Source of the DNA: Pseudomonadota bacterium | Lineage (GTDB): Bacteria > Pseudomonadota > Gammaproteobacteria > Steroidobacterales > Steroidobacteraceae | Direction of reading: 5' to 3' | Length of the DNA stretch: 64,000 nt | Assembly (NCBI GenBank): GCA_025356075.1 | Contig: JANXUT010000068.1 | Location: forward strand, 1 to 64,000 | Shown here: in pieces, positions 47,589 to 56,703 of the stretch | Layout: the number at the start of each line of letters is the position of its first letter | Numbering within the stretch: the stretch's first letter is position 1 | Position numbers and translations under genes: made by a program | Notes under the pieces: model-generated | The model's input: only the letters and a program-made list of their open reading frames with translations | What the model was told of the DNA's origin: nothing | The model's database searches: none

Positions 47589-48068
47589 GTGGCGAATGAC
47601 GACGCAGGGCATCAGGCGGTAATCGACGCGGCGCTTGGACGCTTGAAGGGCGAACCCGGCCCCCTGCTCCTCGTGCTGCACGCAGTCCAGGACGCCATCG
47701 GCTACATCCCGCCGGCGGCGGTGCCGCAGATCGCTGCAGGACTCAACCTGTCGCGCGCCGAGGTCCACGGCGTCGTGACCTTCTATCACTACTTCAAGAG
47801 CCACCCGCCCGGACGGCGCACGGTCGAGGTCTGCCGCGCCGAGGCTTGCCAGGCGGTCGGCGCCGAGGCGCTCGCCGAGCACGCGCGCAAGAGCCTCGGT
47901 ATTGATTTCCACGGCGTCACCTCCGACGGCGCGCTGTCGCTCGAGGCGGTCTACTGCCTCGGCAACTGCGCCTGCGGTCCCTCGATCCGTTTAGGGGGCA
48001 AACTGCACGGCCGCGTGACGAATGAGCGCTTCGATGCGCTGACCCGCCGCCCGGAGCGCGTGAAGTGA
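47589..48068 (+). CDS. fdsG: NAD-dependent formate dehydrogenase gamma subunit
   Basis: NuoE-like electron-transfer subunit of 159 residues with a thioredoxin-like [2Fe-2S] domain. Cluster ligands are CRAEAC (CxxxxC, about 79-84) and CLGNC (CxxxC, about 120-124). VVTFYHYFK (about 61-69) is typical of the family. GTG start with GGAG upstream. First gene of fdsGBAD. With FdsB it forms the NADH-forming diaphorase unit of the soluble Mo-dependent enzyme. Confidence 0.95.
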   Translation: MANDDAGHQAVIDAALGRLKGEPGPLLLVLHAVQDAIGYIPPAAVPQIAAGLNLSRAEVHGVVTFYHYFKSHPPGRRTVEVCRAEACQAVGAEALAEHARKSLGIDFHGVTSDGALSLEAVYCLGNCACGPSIRLGGKLHGRVTNERFDALTRRPERVK

Positions 48069-49603
48069 GCACCCGCGTCTATGTATCGCGGGATGCGAGC
48101 GCCACCTCGCTCGGCGCCGATGAAGTCGCCACCGCACTCATCGCTGCGGCGGGCGCCGGTACGATCGAACTTGTCCGCACCGGTACGCGCGGGCTTCTCT
48201 GGCTCGAGCCGCTCGTCGAGGTCGAAACCGCGAGCGGGCGGGTCGGCTACGGTCCCGTCGCACCGGCCGACGTGCCGGGGCTGCTCGCCGCCGGACTCCT
48301 CACGGGCGGCGCGCACGCCCTGAACGTCGGCCGGGTCGAGGACCTGCCCTGGTTCAAGAGCCAAGAGCGCCTCACCTTCGCGCGCGTGGGGATCGTCGAT
48401 CCGCTCTCGCTCGCCGACTACCGGCGCGAGGGCGGCTACGCGGGACTCGAGCGCGCGCTCGCGATGAAGCCCGTCGACATCGTTCAGGCCGTGACGGAGT
48501 CGGGACTGCGTGGTCGCGGCGGCGCGGCCTTCCCGACCGGCATCAAGTGGAAGACCGTGCTCGAGGCCCAGGCGAGCCAGAAGTACGTGACCTGCAATGC
48601 GGACGAGGGCGACTCGGGCACCTTCGCCGACCGCATGCTGATGGAAGGCGATCCCTTCACGCTCATCGAGGGCATGACCATCGCGGGCCTCGCGGTCAAC
48701 GCGACGCAGGGCTACATCTACTGCCGGGTCGAGTATCCGGAGGCGATCGCGACCCTGAATGCGGCGATCAAGGCCGCCTACGCCGGCGGCTACCTCGGCC
48801 GCGACGTGAAGGGCAGCGGCAGGCGCTTTGAGCTCTCGGTGCGGGTCGGTGCCGGCGCCTACATCTGCGGCGAAGAGACCTCGATGCTGGAAAGCCTCGA
48901 AGGCAAGCGCGGCGAAGTGCGGGTGCGCCCGCCGTTGCCGGCGTTGAAGGGCCTCTTCGGCATGCCGACCATCGTCAACAACGTGATCTCGCTCGCGACC
49001 GTGCCCGTGATCCTCGCGAAGGGGCCTGGGCACTACCAGAATTTTGGCATGGGCCGCTCGCGCGGCACGCTGCCCTTCCAGCTCGCCGGCAACATCAAGC
49101 GCGGCGGGCTCATCGAGCGCGCCTTCGGCGTGACGCTGAAGGAGATCCTCTACGACTATGGCGGCGGCTCGCGGTCGGGTCGGCCGATCCGCGCAGTGCA
49201 GATCGGCGGGCCCCTCGGCGCCTACGTGCCGGCCTCGCAGTTCGACACGCCGCTCGACTACGAGGCCTTTGCCGGCATCGGCGCGATGGTCGGCCACGGC
49301 GGCATCGTCGCCTTCGATGACACCGTCGACATGGCGAAGATGGCCCGCTACGCGTTCGAGTTCTGCGCGATCGAGTCGTGCGGCAAGTGCACGCCGTGCC
49401 GCATCGGCTCAAGCCGCGGCGTCGGGCTCATCGACAACCTGCTGGCGGGCAAGGAGCCGGTCCACCAGCTGAAGATGATCGAGGATCTGTGCGAGACGAT
49501 GATCCAGGGCTCGCTGTGCGGCCTCGGCGGGATGGCACCGTTCCCGGTGAAGAGCGCGCTCAAGCATTTTGGCGAGGATTTCGTGCCACGGACCGGGCAC
49601 TGA
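48065..49603 (+). CDS. fdsB: NAD-dependent formate dehydrogenase beta subunit
   Basis: NuoF-like flavoprotein of 512 residues that passes electrons from FdsA clusters through FMN to NAD. A cysteine-free thioredoxin-like N-terminal domain precedes the flavin domain: GLRGRGGAAFPTG (about 143-155), CNADEGDSGTFADR (about 178-191), AYICGEETSMLESLEG (NADH/FMN) and the [4Fe-4S] motif ESCGKCTPCRIGS (about 440-452). The GTG start overlaps fdsG (GTGA). Confidence 0.97.
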   Translation: MSTRVYVSRDASATSLGADEVATALIAAAGAGTIELVRTGTRGLLWLEPLVEVETASGRVGYGPVAPADVPGLLAAGLLTGGAHALNVGRVEDLPWFKSQERLTFARVGIVDPLSLADYRREGGYAGLERALAMKPVDIVQAVTESGLRGRGGAAFPTGIKWKTVLEAQASQKYVTCNADEGDSGTFADRMLMEGDPFTLIEGMTIAGLAVNATQGYIYCRVEYPEAIATLNAAIKAAYAGGYLGRDVKGSGRRFELSVRVGAGAYICGEETSMLESLEGKRGEVRVRPPLPALKGLFGMPTIVNNVISLATVPVILAKGPGHYQNFGMGRSRGTLPFQLAGNIKRGGLIERAFGVTLKEILYDYGGGSRSGRPIRAVQIGGPLGAYVPASQFDTPLDYEAFAGIGAMVGHGGIVAFDDTVDMAKMARYAFEFCAIESCGKCTPCRIGSSRGVGLIDNLLAGKEPVHQLKMIEDLCETMIQGSLCGLGGMAPFPVKSALKHFGEDFVPRTGH

Positions 49604-49646
49604 CACCGTGACATTCGACAACCGCCGCGGGGCGGAGGACTAGGGC

Positions 49647-52517
49647 ATGTACGCAATCGACTACAAGGATCTCGGCACCCGGCCGGTCGACTCGACCGTC
49701 CTCGTCGAGATCGAAATCGACGGTCAGCCGATCAAGGTGCCGGAAGGCAGCTCCGTGATGCGCGCCGCCGCACTCGCGGGCACGCAGGTGCCCAAGCTAT
49801 GCGCGACCGACAGCTTGAAGTCGTTCGGCTCGTGTCGCCTCTGCCTCGTCGAGATCGACGGGCGCAAGGGCTACCCCGCCTCCTGCACGACGCAGGTCGC
49901 CGCCGGCATGAAGGTGCGCACCTCGAGCGACAAGCTCACCGAGCTTCGCAAGGGCGTCATCGAGCTCTACGTGTCCGAGCATCCGCTCAACTGTTCCGGC
50001 TGCCCGGCCGAGTCGCACTGCGAGCTCGAGGACATGGCCGCCCTGCACGGCGTCACGAGGAGCCCGTACGCCGACGATGGCCACCACGCGGGCTACGCCT
50101 TCAACGAGTTGAACGGCATCCCGATCAAGATCGACTCGAGCAATCCGTACTTCAACTTCGACCCGGAACTGTGCATCGTCTGCTCGAGGTGCGTGAGGGC
50201 GTGCGATGAGACCCAGGGCACGCTCGCGCTCACCGTCGAGGGCCGCGGCCTCGGCTCACGGATCGTCGCGAGCCAGAACGAGAACTTCCTCGAGTCCGAG
50301 TGCGTCTCGTGCGGCGCCTGCGTCGAGGCGTGCCCGACCGGGGCACTCTCGGAGAAGTCGCTCTTGCAGGTGGCGCGCCCGACCAAGGCGGTCACGACGA
50401 CCTGCGCCTACTGCGGCGTCGGCTGCTCGTTCAAGGCGGAAGCCAACGAGACGGGCGTCGTCCGCATGGTGCCGGACCGGGACGGCGCCGCGAACCAGGG
50501 CCACGCCTGCGTGAAAGGCCGCTTCGCCTACGGCTACGCAACGCACGCCGATCGCATCCGCAGCCCAATGATCCGCGCGAAGATCACCGATCCCTGGCGC
50601 GAGGTCTCGTGGGACGAGGCACTCAAGTACGCGGCGAGTGAGTTCAAGCGCATTCAGGCGAAGTACGGCCGCCAGTCGATCGGTGGCATCACCTCCTCGC
50701 GCTGCACGAACGAGGAAACCTGGCTCGTGCAGAAGCTCGTGCGCGCGGCCTTCGGCAACAACAACGTCGACACCTGCGCGCGCGTCTGCCACTCGCCGAC
50801 CGGCTACGGGCTCAAGCAGACGCTCGGCGAATCGGCCGGCACCCAGGCATTCACCTCGGTCATGAAGGCCGACGTCGTCATGATCATCGGCGCGAACCCG
50901 ACCGAGGGTCACCCGGTGTTCGCCTCGCAGCTGAAGCGGCGGCTGCGCGAGGGCGCGGGCCTCATCATCATCGACCCGCGCAGCATCGCGCTGGTGCGGA
51001 CCCCGCACATCGAGGCTGATTTCCACCTGCAGCTTCGGCCCGGCACCAACGTCGCGATCATGAACGCGCTCGCGCACGTGATCGTGACGGAGGGGCTCGC
51101 TCGCGAGGACTACGTCCGCGAGCGCTGCGAACTCCCCTCCTACGAGGCGTGGAAGGCCTTCGTCGCGGACCCCCGCCACTCGCCCGAGGCGACCGAGGAG
51201 ATCACCGGCGTTCCCGCCTCGACCGTCCGCCAGGCGGCGCGCCTCTACGCGCGCGCCGGCAACGGCGCGATCTACTACGGCCTCGGCGTCACCGAGCACA
51301 GCCAGGGCAGCACCACGGTGCTCGGCATCGCGCAGCTCGCGATGGTGACCGGCAACCTCGGCCGCGAGGGCGTGGGCGTGAGTCCGCTCAGGGGCCAGAA
51401 CAACGTGCAGGGCTCCTGCGACATGGGCTCGTTCCCGCACGAGTTCTCCGGCTACCGCCACGTGACCGACACGAAGGTCAGGAATCTGTTCGAGAGCGAC
51501 TGGGGCGTGCCGCTCGAGGGCGAGCCCGGGCTTCGCATCCCGAACATGTTCGAGGCGGCGCTCGACGGGACGTTCCGGGGCCTCTACGTGCAGGGCGAGG
51601 ACATCGCGCAGTCGGACCCGAACACCCAGCACGTGGTCGCCGCGCTCTCATCGCTCGAGTGCCTGGTCGTGCAGGAGCTCTTTCTCAACGAAACCGCCAA
51701 GTTCGCGCACGTGTTCCTGCCCGGCGCTTCCTTCCTCGAGAAGGACGGCACGTTCACGAACGCCGAGCGGCGCATCTCGCGCGTCCGGAAAGTCATCGAG
51801 CCGCTCGCCGGGCTCGCCGACTGGGAAGCGACGATGGCGCTCTCGAACGCGCTCGGCTACCCGATGCACTACGACCATCCGTCCGAGATCATGGCGGAGA
51901 TCGCGCGCCTGACGCCGACCTTCACCGGCGTCACCTACGAGAAACTCGATCGCCTCGGCAGCCTGCAGTGGCCGTGCACCACCGATGAGTCGGAGGGCAC
52001 GCCGACGATGCACATCGATGAGTTCGTGCGCGGCAAGGGCAAGTTCTTCGTGACCGAGTACGTGCCGACGCGCGAGCGGGTGAACGTGCGCTTCCCGCTC
52101 TTGCTGACGACGGGGCGCATCCTCAGCCAGTACAACGTCGGCGCGCAGACGCGGCGCACCGCGAACGTCGCCTGGCATTCGGAGGATCGCCTCGAGATCC
52201 ACCCGCACGATGCGGAGACGCGTGGCGTCGTCGATGGCGACTGGGTCGGCATCACGAGCCGCGCGGGCGAGACGGTGCTCAGGGCAACCGTGACCGACCG
52301 CGTGCAGCCGGGCGTCATCTACACGACTTTCCACTTCCCGGAATCGGGCGCGAACGTCGTCACGACCGAGAACTCGGACTGGGCCACCAACTGCCCGGAG
52401 TACAAGGTAACAGCGGTCCAGGTCGTGCGCGTCGACAAGCCGCTCGACTGGCAGGAGCGCTATCGCCTGAGCCGTGATGCGATGCCGCCATCGAAGCATC
52501 CGGCGCACACGAGCTAG
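49647..52517 (+). CDS. fdsA: NAD-dependent formate dehydrogenase alpha (molybdenum) subunit
   Basis: Catalytic subunit of 956 residues that oxidises formate to CO2 at a bis-MGD molybdenum centre. In order: [2Fe-2S] (Cys52, 63, 66, 80), His-ligated [4Fe-4S] (His112, Cys116, 119, 125), two ferredoxin clusters (Cys176/179/182/186 and 219/222/225/229) and the proximal cluster (Cys253/256/260/288). The molybdenum ligand is Cys381 in CARVCHSPTG, followed by His382. It is encoded by TGC, so it is not a selenocysteine enzyme. NuoG-like N-terminus and C-terminal MGD-binding domain (from about 820) are complete. Confidence 0.97.
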   Translation: MYAIDYKDLGTRPVDSTVLVEIEIDGQPIKVPEGSSVMRAAALAGTQVPKLCATDSLKSFGSCRLCLVEIDGRKGYPASCTTQVAAGMKVRTSSDKLTELRKGVIELYVSEHPLNCSGCPAESHCELEDMAALHGVTRSPYADDGHHAGYAFNELNGIPIKIDSSNPYFNFDPELCIVCSRCVRACDETQGTLALTVEGRGLGSRIVASQNENFLESECVSCGACVEACPTGALSEKSLLQVARPTKAVTTTCAYCGVGCSFKAEANETGVVRMVPDRDGAANQGHACVKGRFAYGYATHADRIRSPMIRAKITDPWREVSWDEALKYAASEFKRIQAKYGRQSIGGITSSRCTNEETWLVQKLVRAAFGNNNVDTCARVCHSPTGYGLKQTLGESAGTQAFTSVMKADVVMIIGANPTEGHPVFASQLKRRLREGAGLIIIDPRSIALVRTPHIEADFHLQLRPGTNVAIMNALAHVIVTEGLAREDYVRERCELPSYEAWKAFVADPRHSPEATEEITGVPASTVRQAARLYARAGNGAIYYGLGVTEHSQGSTTVLGIAQLAMVTGNLGREGVGVSPLRGQNNVQGSCDMGSFPHEFSGYRHVTDTKVRNLFESDWGVPLEGEPGLRIPNMFEAALDGTFRGLYVQGEDIAQSDPNTQHVVAALSSLECLVVQELFLNETAKFAHVFLPGASFLEKDGTFTNAERRISRVRKVIEPLAGLADWEATMALSNALGYPMHYDHPSEIMAEIARLTPTFTGVTYEKLDRLGSLQWPCTTDESEGTPTMHIDEFVRGKGKFFVTEYVPTRERVNVRFPLLLTTGRILSQYNVGAQTRRTANVAWHSEDRLEIHPHDAETRGVVDGDWVGITSRAGETVLRATVTDRVQPGVIYTTFHFPESGANVVTTENSDWATNCPEYKVTAVQVVRVDKPLDWQERYRLSRDAMPPSKHPAHTS

Positions 52518-52546
52518 CGGCCGGACGAGACGCAGGAACCCGATCG

Positions 52547-52777
52547 ATGGACGCAGAACACCTCGTGCAGATGGTCAACGACATCGGCAATTTCTTCACG
52601 CCCGCGCATCCGCCCGCGCAGGCGGCGAAGGAAATCGCCGCGCACATCCGCCGCTCGTGGGACCCGCGCATGCGCAAGCAGATCGTCGAGGTCTGGGCCG
52701 GCGGCGGCGCGGACTTGAGCGACGCCGGTCGCGCGGCGATCGCGATCCTCGCGGCGGACGCTCCCCGCGCCGGGTAG
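52547..52777 (+). CDS. fdsD: Formate dehydrogenase delta subunit
   Basis: Small accessory subunit of 76 residues found only with FdsA-type enzymes. LVQMVNDIGNFFTPAHPP (about 6-23) and HIRRSWDPRMRKQIVEVW (about 33-50) match the family. Located 29 bp after fdsA. In Cupriavidus the operon is fdsGBACD; here the sulfur-transferase gene fdsC (fdhD) is absent between A and D. Confidence 0.93.
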   Translation: MDAEHLVQMVNDIGNFFTPAHPPAQAAKEIAAHIRRSWDPRMRKQIVEVWAGGGADLSDAGRAAIAILAADAPRAG

Positions 52778-52849
52778 CATCGCACGGCCGGATCCGCGAC
52801 ACTGCGGCCGGCCGATCTAAGAATCGCACCGAGAAGGCGTTCCGATCCC

Positions 52850-53893
52850 GTGAGCACCCAACGTTCGTTGCTGTGGTTTCGTCGTCTCGCGCTCGTCGGC
52901 GCCGTGCTCGCCGCCATCGTCGTGGTGCTCGGCGCGTGGGTCAGGCTCACGAAGGCAGGTCTCGGTTGCCCGGACTGGCCCGCGTGCTACGGCCACATCC
53001 ACCCGGCGGGCGTCGCCGCCAATATCGGCGAGGCGAATGCGGCGTTCCCGGCGCGGCCGTTCGAGTACCAGAAAGCGCTGCACGAGATGATCCACCGCTA
53101 CATCGCCGGTCTCCTGCTCGTGCTGATCCTCGGGCTCGCGGTGCTGTCGTACTGGAACCGTCGCGATCCCGCTCAGCCCAAGGTCCTGCCGTGGGTACTC
53201 GTGCTCGCCGTCGGCTTCCAGGCGGCGCTCGGCGCATTCACCGTAACGAAGCTCTTGCAGCCGCTGATCGTGACGCTGCACCTCGTGGGCGGGCTGACGA
53301 CGCTGTCGCTGATCTGGTGGCTGGCGCTTAGCCCTGAGCGGCGCGACGTCAAGGCCGCGGAGCGGCCGGTCCGGCGCCTCGCGCTCATCGCGCTCGCGGT
53401 GGTCGTCATGCAGGTGCTGCTCGGCGGCTGGACCAGCAGCAACTACGCGGCCCTCGCCTGCCCCGACTTCCCGACCTGCCAGGGCAGCTGGGCGCCGGCG
53501 ACGGACTTCCACGCTGCCTTCATCCTGTGGCGCAAGATCGGCGTCGACTACGAGGGTGGCGTGCTGGCCGAACAGGCCCGCACGGCGATCCACCTCGCGC
53601 ATCGCGCGGGGGCGGTCGTGACCGCGCTCCTCCTCCTCAGCCTCGCGATCGGCGCCCTGCGGCGCGCCCAGAGCGGCGCCGTGCGCATCGCCGCCCTCGC
53701 CGTCGGGGTCGCGGTGTGCCTGCAGTGGTTGATCGGCATGAACCTGATCTGGCAGGGTTTCCCACTGTGGCTCGGCACTTCCCACAATGCGGGGGCGGTG
53801 CTCGTGCTCCTCTCGACGCTGGCCTTGGTACGGTTCCTCTTCCCGGCCGGCCCCGGCATCGCCTTCGGTCTTGGCGGCGGCCAGCGGCGCTAG
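52850..53893 (+). CDS. ctaA: Heme A synthase (CtaA/Cox15)
   Basis: Oxidises heme O to heme A; 347 residues with eight transmembrane helices in two homologous halves. Each half has a periplasmic Cys pair (CPDWPAC, about 40-46; CPDFPTC, about 204-210) and His ligands ([24 protein letters not shown], and TSHNAGA). GTG start at 52850, 72 bp after fdsD. This gene normally follows the Sco-like gene of the cox operon, which ends at 40032. Confidence 0.96.
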   Translation: MSTQRSLLWFRRLALVGAVLAAIVVVLGAWVRLTKAGLGCPDWPACYGHIHPAGVAANIGEANAAFPARPFEYQKALHEMIHRYIAGLLLVLILGLAVLSYWNRRDPAQPKVLPWVLVLAVGFQAALGAFTVTKLLQPLIVTLHLVGGLTTLSLIWWLALSPERRDVKAAERPVRRLALIALAVVVMQVLLGGWTSSNYAALACPDFPTCQGSWAPATDFHAAFILWRKIGVDYEGGVLAEQARTAIHLAHRAGAVVTALLLLSLAIGALRRAQSGAVRIAALAVGVAVCLQWLIGMNLIWQGFPLWLGTSHNAGAVLVLLSTLALVRFLFPAGPGIAFGLGGGQRR

Positions 53894-53976
53894 GGCCGCC
53901 CGCGGGGCCCCGTGATAGGCTGCGCGCCCCGGCCGGACGGTGGCCGGCGGCTGTTACTCAAGAGACCGGCAGGCCC

Positions 53977-54912
53977 ATGGCGTTAAGTTCCGACGCGCCT
54001 CCCCGACCGCACCCCGGCGTCGAACCGGTGGCGGGCGCCCGCGCGACCTGGCGCGATTACTTCGAGCTCACGAAGCCGAAGGTCGTGCTGTTGATCTCCT
54101 TCACGGCGATCGTCGGCATGTTCCTCGCGACCCCGGGACTTCCGCCGCTCGGCGCGCTCCTCTTCGGCAGCGCCGGCATCTGGCTCGGCGCCGCCTCCGC
54201 CGCCGCGATCAACCACGTCATCGACCAGCGCATCGACAGCGAGATGGCGCGCACCCGCCACCGGCCGCTGCCGACGGGCTCGCTCCGCGAGCCGCAGGCG
54301 CTCGCCTTCGCCTTCGCGCTCGGCGTCGCCTCGATGGCACTGCTGACGCTGCTGGTGAACCCGCTGACCGCGCTCCTCACGTTCAGCTCGCTGATCGGCT
54401 ACGCGATCGTCTACACGCTGTGGCTGAAGCGCGCGACGCCGCAGAACATCGTCATTGGCGGCGCGGCGGGCGCAGCTCCCCCCGTGCTCGGCTGGGTGGC
54501 GATCACCAACAGCATCGATGCGAATGCGCTCCTGCTCTTCCTCATCGTGTTCACGTGGACGCCGCCGCACTTCTGGGCGCTCGCGATCGCGCGGCGCGCC
54601 GAGTACGCCAAGGTCGGCGTGCCGATGCTGCCGGTGACCCACGGCGTCGAGCTCACGCGGCTGCACATACTGCTCTACACCGTGCTTCTGAGCGTCGTGA
54701 CGGTACTGCCGTACCTGACCGGGATGTGCGGGCTCGTGTATGCGGCAAGCGCGTTGATCCTCGATGCGATCTTCATCGGGTACGCGTGGCGGTTGTGGAA
54801 ATACGGCGCACCCGACATGCCGATGCGGACGTTTCGCTGGTCGATCAATTATCTCGGGCTACTCTTCGCAGCCCTGCTCGTCGACCATTACTGGCTGGTG
54901 CGCGTCGGCTAG
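53977..54912 (+). CDS. ctaB: Protoheme IX farnesyltransferase (heme O synthase)
   Basis: UbiA-fold prenyltransferase of 311 residues that converts heme b to heme [24 protein letters not shown] (about 24-46), the Asp-rich [23 protein letters not shown] (about 71-93) and the HFWALAI segment (about 199-205) are diagnostic. Start ATG 53977; the frame is open upstream but is out of family. It forms a pair with ctaA. Confidence 0.97.
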   Translation: MALSSDAPPRPHPGVEPVAGARATWRDYFELTKPKVVLLISFTAIVGMFLATPGLPPLGALLFGSAGIWLGAASAAAINHVIDQRIDSEMARTRHRPLPTGSLREPQALAFAFALGVASMALLTLLVNPLTALLTFSSLIGYAIVYTLWLKRATPQNIVIGGAAGAAPPVLGWVAITNSIDANALLLFLIVFTWTPPHFWALAIARRAEYAKVGVPMLPVTHGVELTRLHILLYTVLLSVVTVLPYLTGMCGLVYAASALILDAIFIGYAWRLWKYGAPDMPMRTFRWSINYLGLLFAALLVDHYWLVRVG

Positions 54913-54930
54913 GACGCGCGGCGAGGCGCC

Positions 54931-55464
54931 CTACGGCACCTGCAGCGAGAGCGGCCGGTAGTCGCCCGCGCTCACGGTGAGAGTGTCACCGCTTCGAAAT
55001 ACCCATCCGAGCTTCTCCGTGACGTCCGCGCTCGCCTGCGGCGCGACGGGCAGCTCGATCTTCGCGTACTCCCCGCTGCTCGGCCGGCGCGGGTTCACGA
55101 TGAGGTTGAGCCCCGCAGCAGAGTGGTTCTGAAAGTGGGCGACGAACCCGCTACCGCCGTCGGCTACGCGAAAGATGATGTCGACGGGAAGCTTCGCCAT
55201 CAGCGCGCTGTCGAGTTCGACCTGGCGGGCGGCAAGCAGTGTCTCGAGCTCGGTGGCGCGCTGGCGGCTACGGGCGAGGTCGGTGCTGAGCTGGGTCGCC
55301 TGGCTCGTGGCGGCGGCGAGCGCCTGCGTGCGCTGGCTGAGCTGCATGAACAGCACCAGCGCCGCGATCGAGGCGGCGAGAGCAGCAATGCTGAGCGCCG
55401 GAACCAGGGGCAGACCCGGGGGCTTGACCGGCACCGCCGGCAGGATGATCGTGTCTTCGGACAT
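54931..55464 (-). CDS. Single-span membrane protein with coiled coil, unknown function
   Basis: A 177-residue protein. The cytoplasmic N-terminus (SEDTIILPAVPVKPPGLP) is followed by one transmembrane helix (about 23-42). A Gln/Ala-rich coiled coil (about 43-87: SQRTQALAAATSQATQLST...LETLLAARQ) precedes a beta-rich C-terminal domain (FRVADGGSGFVAHFQNHSAAGLNLIV, about 96-121; YRPLSLQVP at the end). No family recognised. ATG 55464 chosen; an in-frame ATG 9 bp upstream is equally possible. Convergent with ctaB. Confidence 0.72.
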   Translation of the reverse strand: MSEDTIILPAVPVKPPGLPLVPALSIAALAASIAALVLFMQLSQRTQALAAATSQATQLSTDLARSRQRATELETLLAARQVELDSALMAKLPVDIIFRVADGGSGFVAHFQNHSAAGLNLIVNPRRPSSGEYAKIELPVAPQASADVTEKLGWVFRSGDTLTVSAGDYRPLSLQVP

Positions 55465-55617
55465 ATGGCGCATAGGATTACGCGCCGGTCGCCCGGCATC
55501 CGTGGTGCAGCGCACAGGCTTGGCGTCGCGATTGCGGGATGCGTCACAGGTTCAGGAAACGCGGCGTCTGCGCTGCACAATGCCCCGTCAAGCGTCGGGA
55601 TTGCCCCTAGATCCGCC

Positions 55618-55932
55618 TCAGGGAACGGGTGTCGGCGGGTCGCGCCACAACCTGACGAGACTGGGCAGGAACGGACGAATTACGGGCCAGAACAGCAGCG
55701 CCCGGCTTGCGAGGCGCACGAGCCGCCGCGGGTGCCAGAAGAGCACGAGCGCGGCGCCGCCGAGCACGAGCGCGCGCACGGGACCTGAGCGGACGACGCC
55801 GAGCACGCGATCGGCAACGGCGAAGCGCAGCGCGAGCTCGCGGCCGTCCTGCTCGAGTTCCGCGCGAAGCGCCGCGCTTCGGGCGATGAGCCGCTGGCGC
55901 CGCAACTCGAGTACCGAGCTGCGCCGGGTCAC
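55618..55932 (-). CDS. YqjK-like small membrane protein
   Basis: A 104-residue basic protein: a helical Arg-rich N-terminus (LELRRQRLIARSAALRAELEQD, about 8-29), then one or two weak hydrophobic segments (about 53-65 and 77-90). Location after the YqjE-type gene, and N-terminal similarity, match YqjK. The GTG start overlaps the preceding stop (GTGA). Function unknown. Confidence 0.7.
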   Translation of the reverse strand: MTRRSSVLELRRQRLIARSAALRAELEQDGRELALRFAVADRVLGVVRSGPVRALVLGGAALVLFWHPRRLVRLASRALLFWPVIRPFLPSLVRLWRDPPTPVP

Positions 55933-56318
55933 TCGCCGTGCCCCTCGAGCGAGCTCGCATCGCGCTTAAGTTCACCGAGCGTCGCGGCGAGGAAGCGCGG
56001 CCGCCTAGCGATCCGCGCACGGACCAGCAGCACCGCGGTCAGCGCGATCGCCGCGAAGGCTCCCGTGACGAGGCCCGCGACCAGCAGCCGGTGCGTGTCC
56101 CAGAACGCGATGACGACCGTGAGGGCGAGGAGGAGCACGGCGAGCGAGCCGAAGAAGACCGCCGCGATGCTCCACAGGAGCACCCCCGCCGCGAACTCGA
56201 TCTGCTCCTCGATCTCGACCGAGACGAGCTCAAGGCGCGTGCGGCCAAGCTCGATCAGTGTCGCGAAGGTGCGCCGCAGCGATGCGAAGAGTCCGGTCTC
56301 CGGAGATGGGGCGTTCAT
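55929..56318 (-). CDS. Phage-holin-family membrane protein (YqjE type)
   Basis: A 129-residue protein with a helical N-terminus (LFASLRRTFATLIELGRTRLELVSVEIEEQ, about 10-39) and two transmembrane helices (about 43-70 and 75-99), matching the YqjE/putative actinobacterial holin-X family (PF07332). The name is historical; no lytic role is implied. Middle gene of the yqjD-yqjE-yqjK-type operon. The ATG overlaps the upstream stop (ATGA). Confidence 0.88.
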   Translation of the reverse strand: MNAPSPETGLFASLRRTFATLIELGRTRLELVSVEIEEQIEFAAGVLLWSIAAVFFGSLAVLLLALTVVIAFWDTHRLLVAGLVTGAFAAIALTAVLLVRARIARRPRFLAATLGELKRDASSLEGHGE

Positions 56319-56620
56319 CCGCGGCGCCCGAGCAGGAGGCCGATGACGATGCCGACGGCGGCCGCGATCCCGACCGATTGCAGCGGGTTGTCGCGGACGT
56401 ATTTCGCCGCCTGATCCGCCGCCGCCTTGGCACGCGCCGCCACGTCGTCCTCGAGCTCCCCAAGCTTGGCGCGGGCCTTGCCGATCGCTTCGGTCGCGTG
56501 GTGCCTTAGGTCGCCGGCGCGCTCACTCGCATCCTCCGCGCTCGCCGCGATCAGCTTCTCGGCCTCGGCAACCACGGCGCGCAGGTCCTCGATCAGGGTG
56601 CGGGTACTCGCCTCGGACAT
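56315..56620 (-). CDS. DUF883 family protein (ElaB/YqjD type)
   Basis: A 101-residue protein: a long amphipathic helical region (about 1-75, with KARAKLGELEDDVAARAKAAADQAAKYVRDNP) and a C-terminal transmembrane anchor with glycine zipper (SVGIAAAVGIVIGLLLGRRG). E. coli YqjD is a stationary-phase inner-membrane protein that binds ribosomes through its N-terminus. First gene of the operon. Confidence 0.92.
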   Translation of the reverse strand: MSEASTRTLIEDLRAVVAEAEKLIAASAEDASERAGDLRHHATEAIGKARAKLGELEDDVAARAKAAADQAAKYVRDNPLQSVGIAAAVGIVIGLLLGRRG

Positions 56621-56703
56621 GGCTGATTTCCTTGCAAGAATGCTTCTACGGGCATCCTAGCGCCTCGGATCGCGCCCGCCATCCGTAATTTGCGCAGCCC
56701 CGG

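Noticed and set aside
50770-50800. Possible selenocysteine in the formate dehydrogenase active site
   Set aside because: The molybdenum-ligand codon in RVCH is TGC, not TGA, so it is cysteine.
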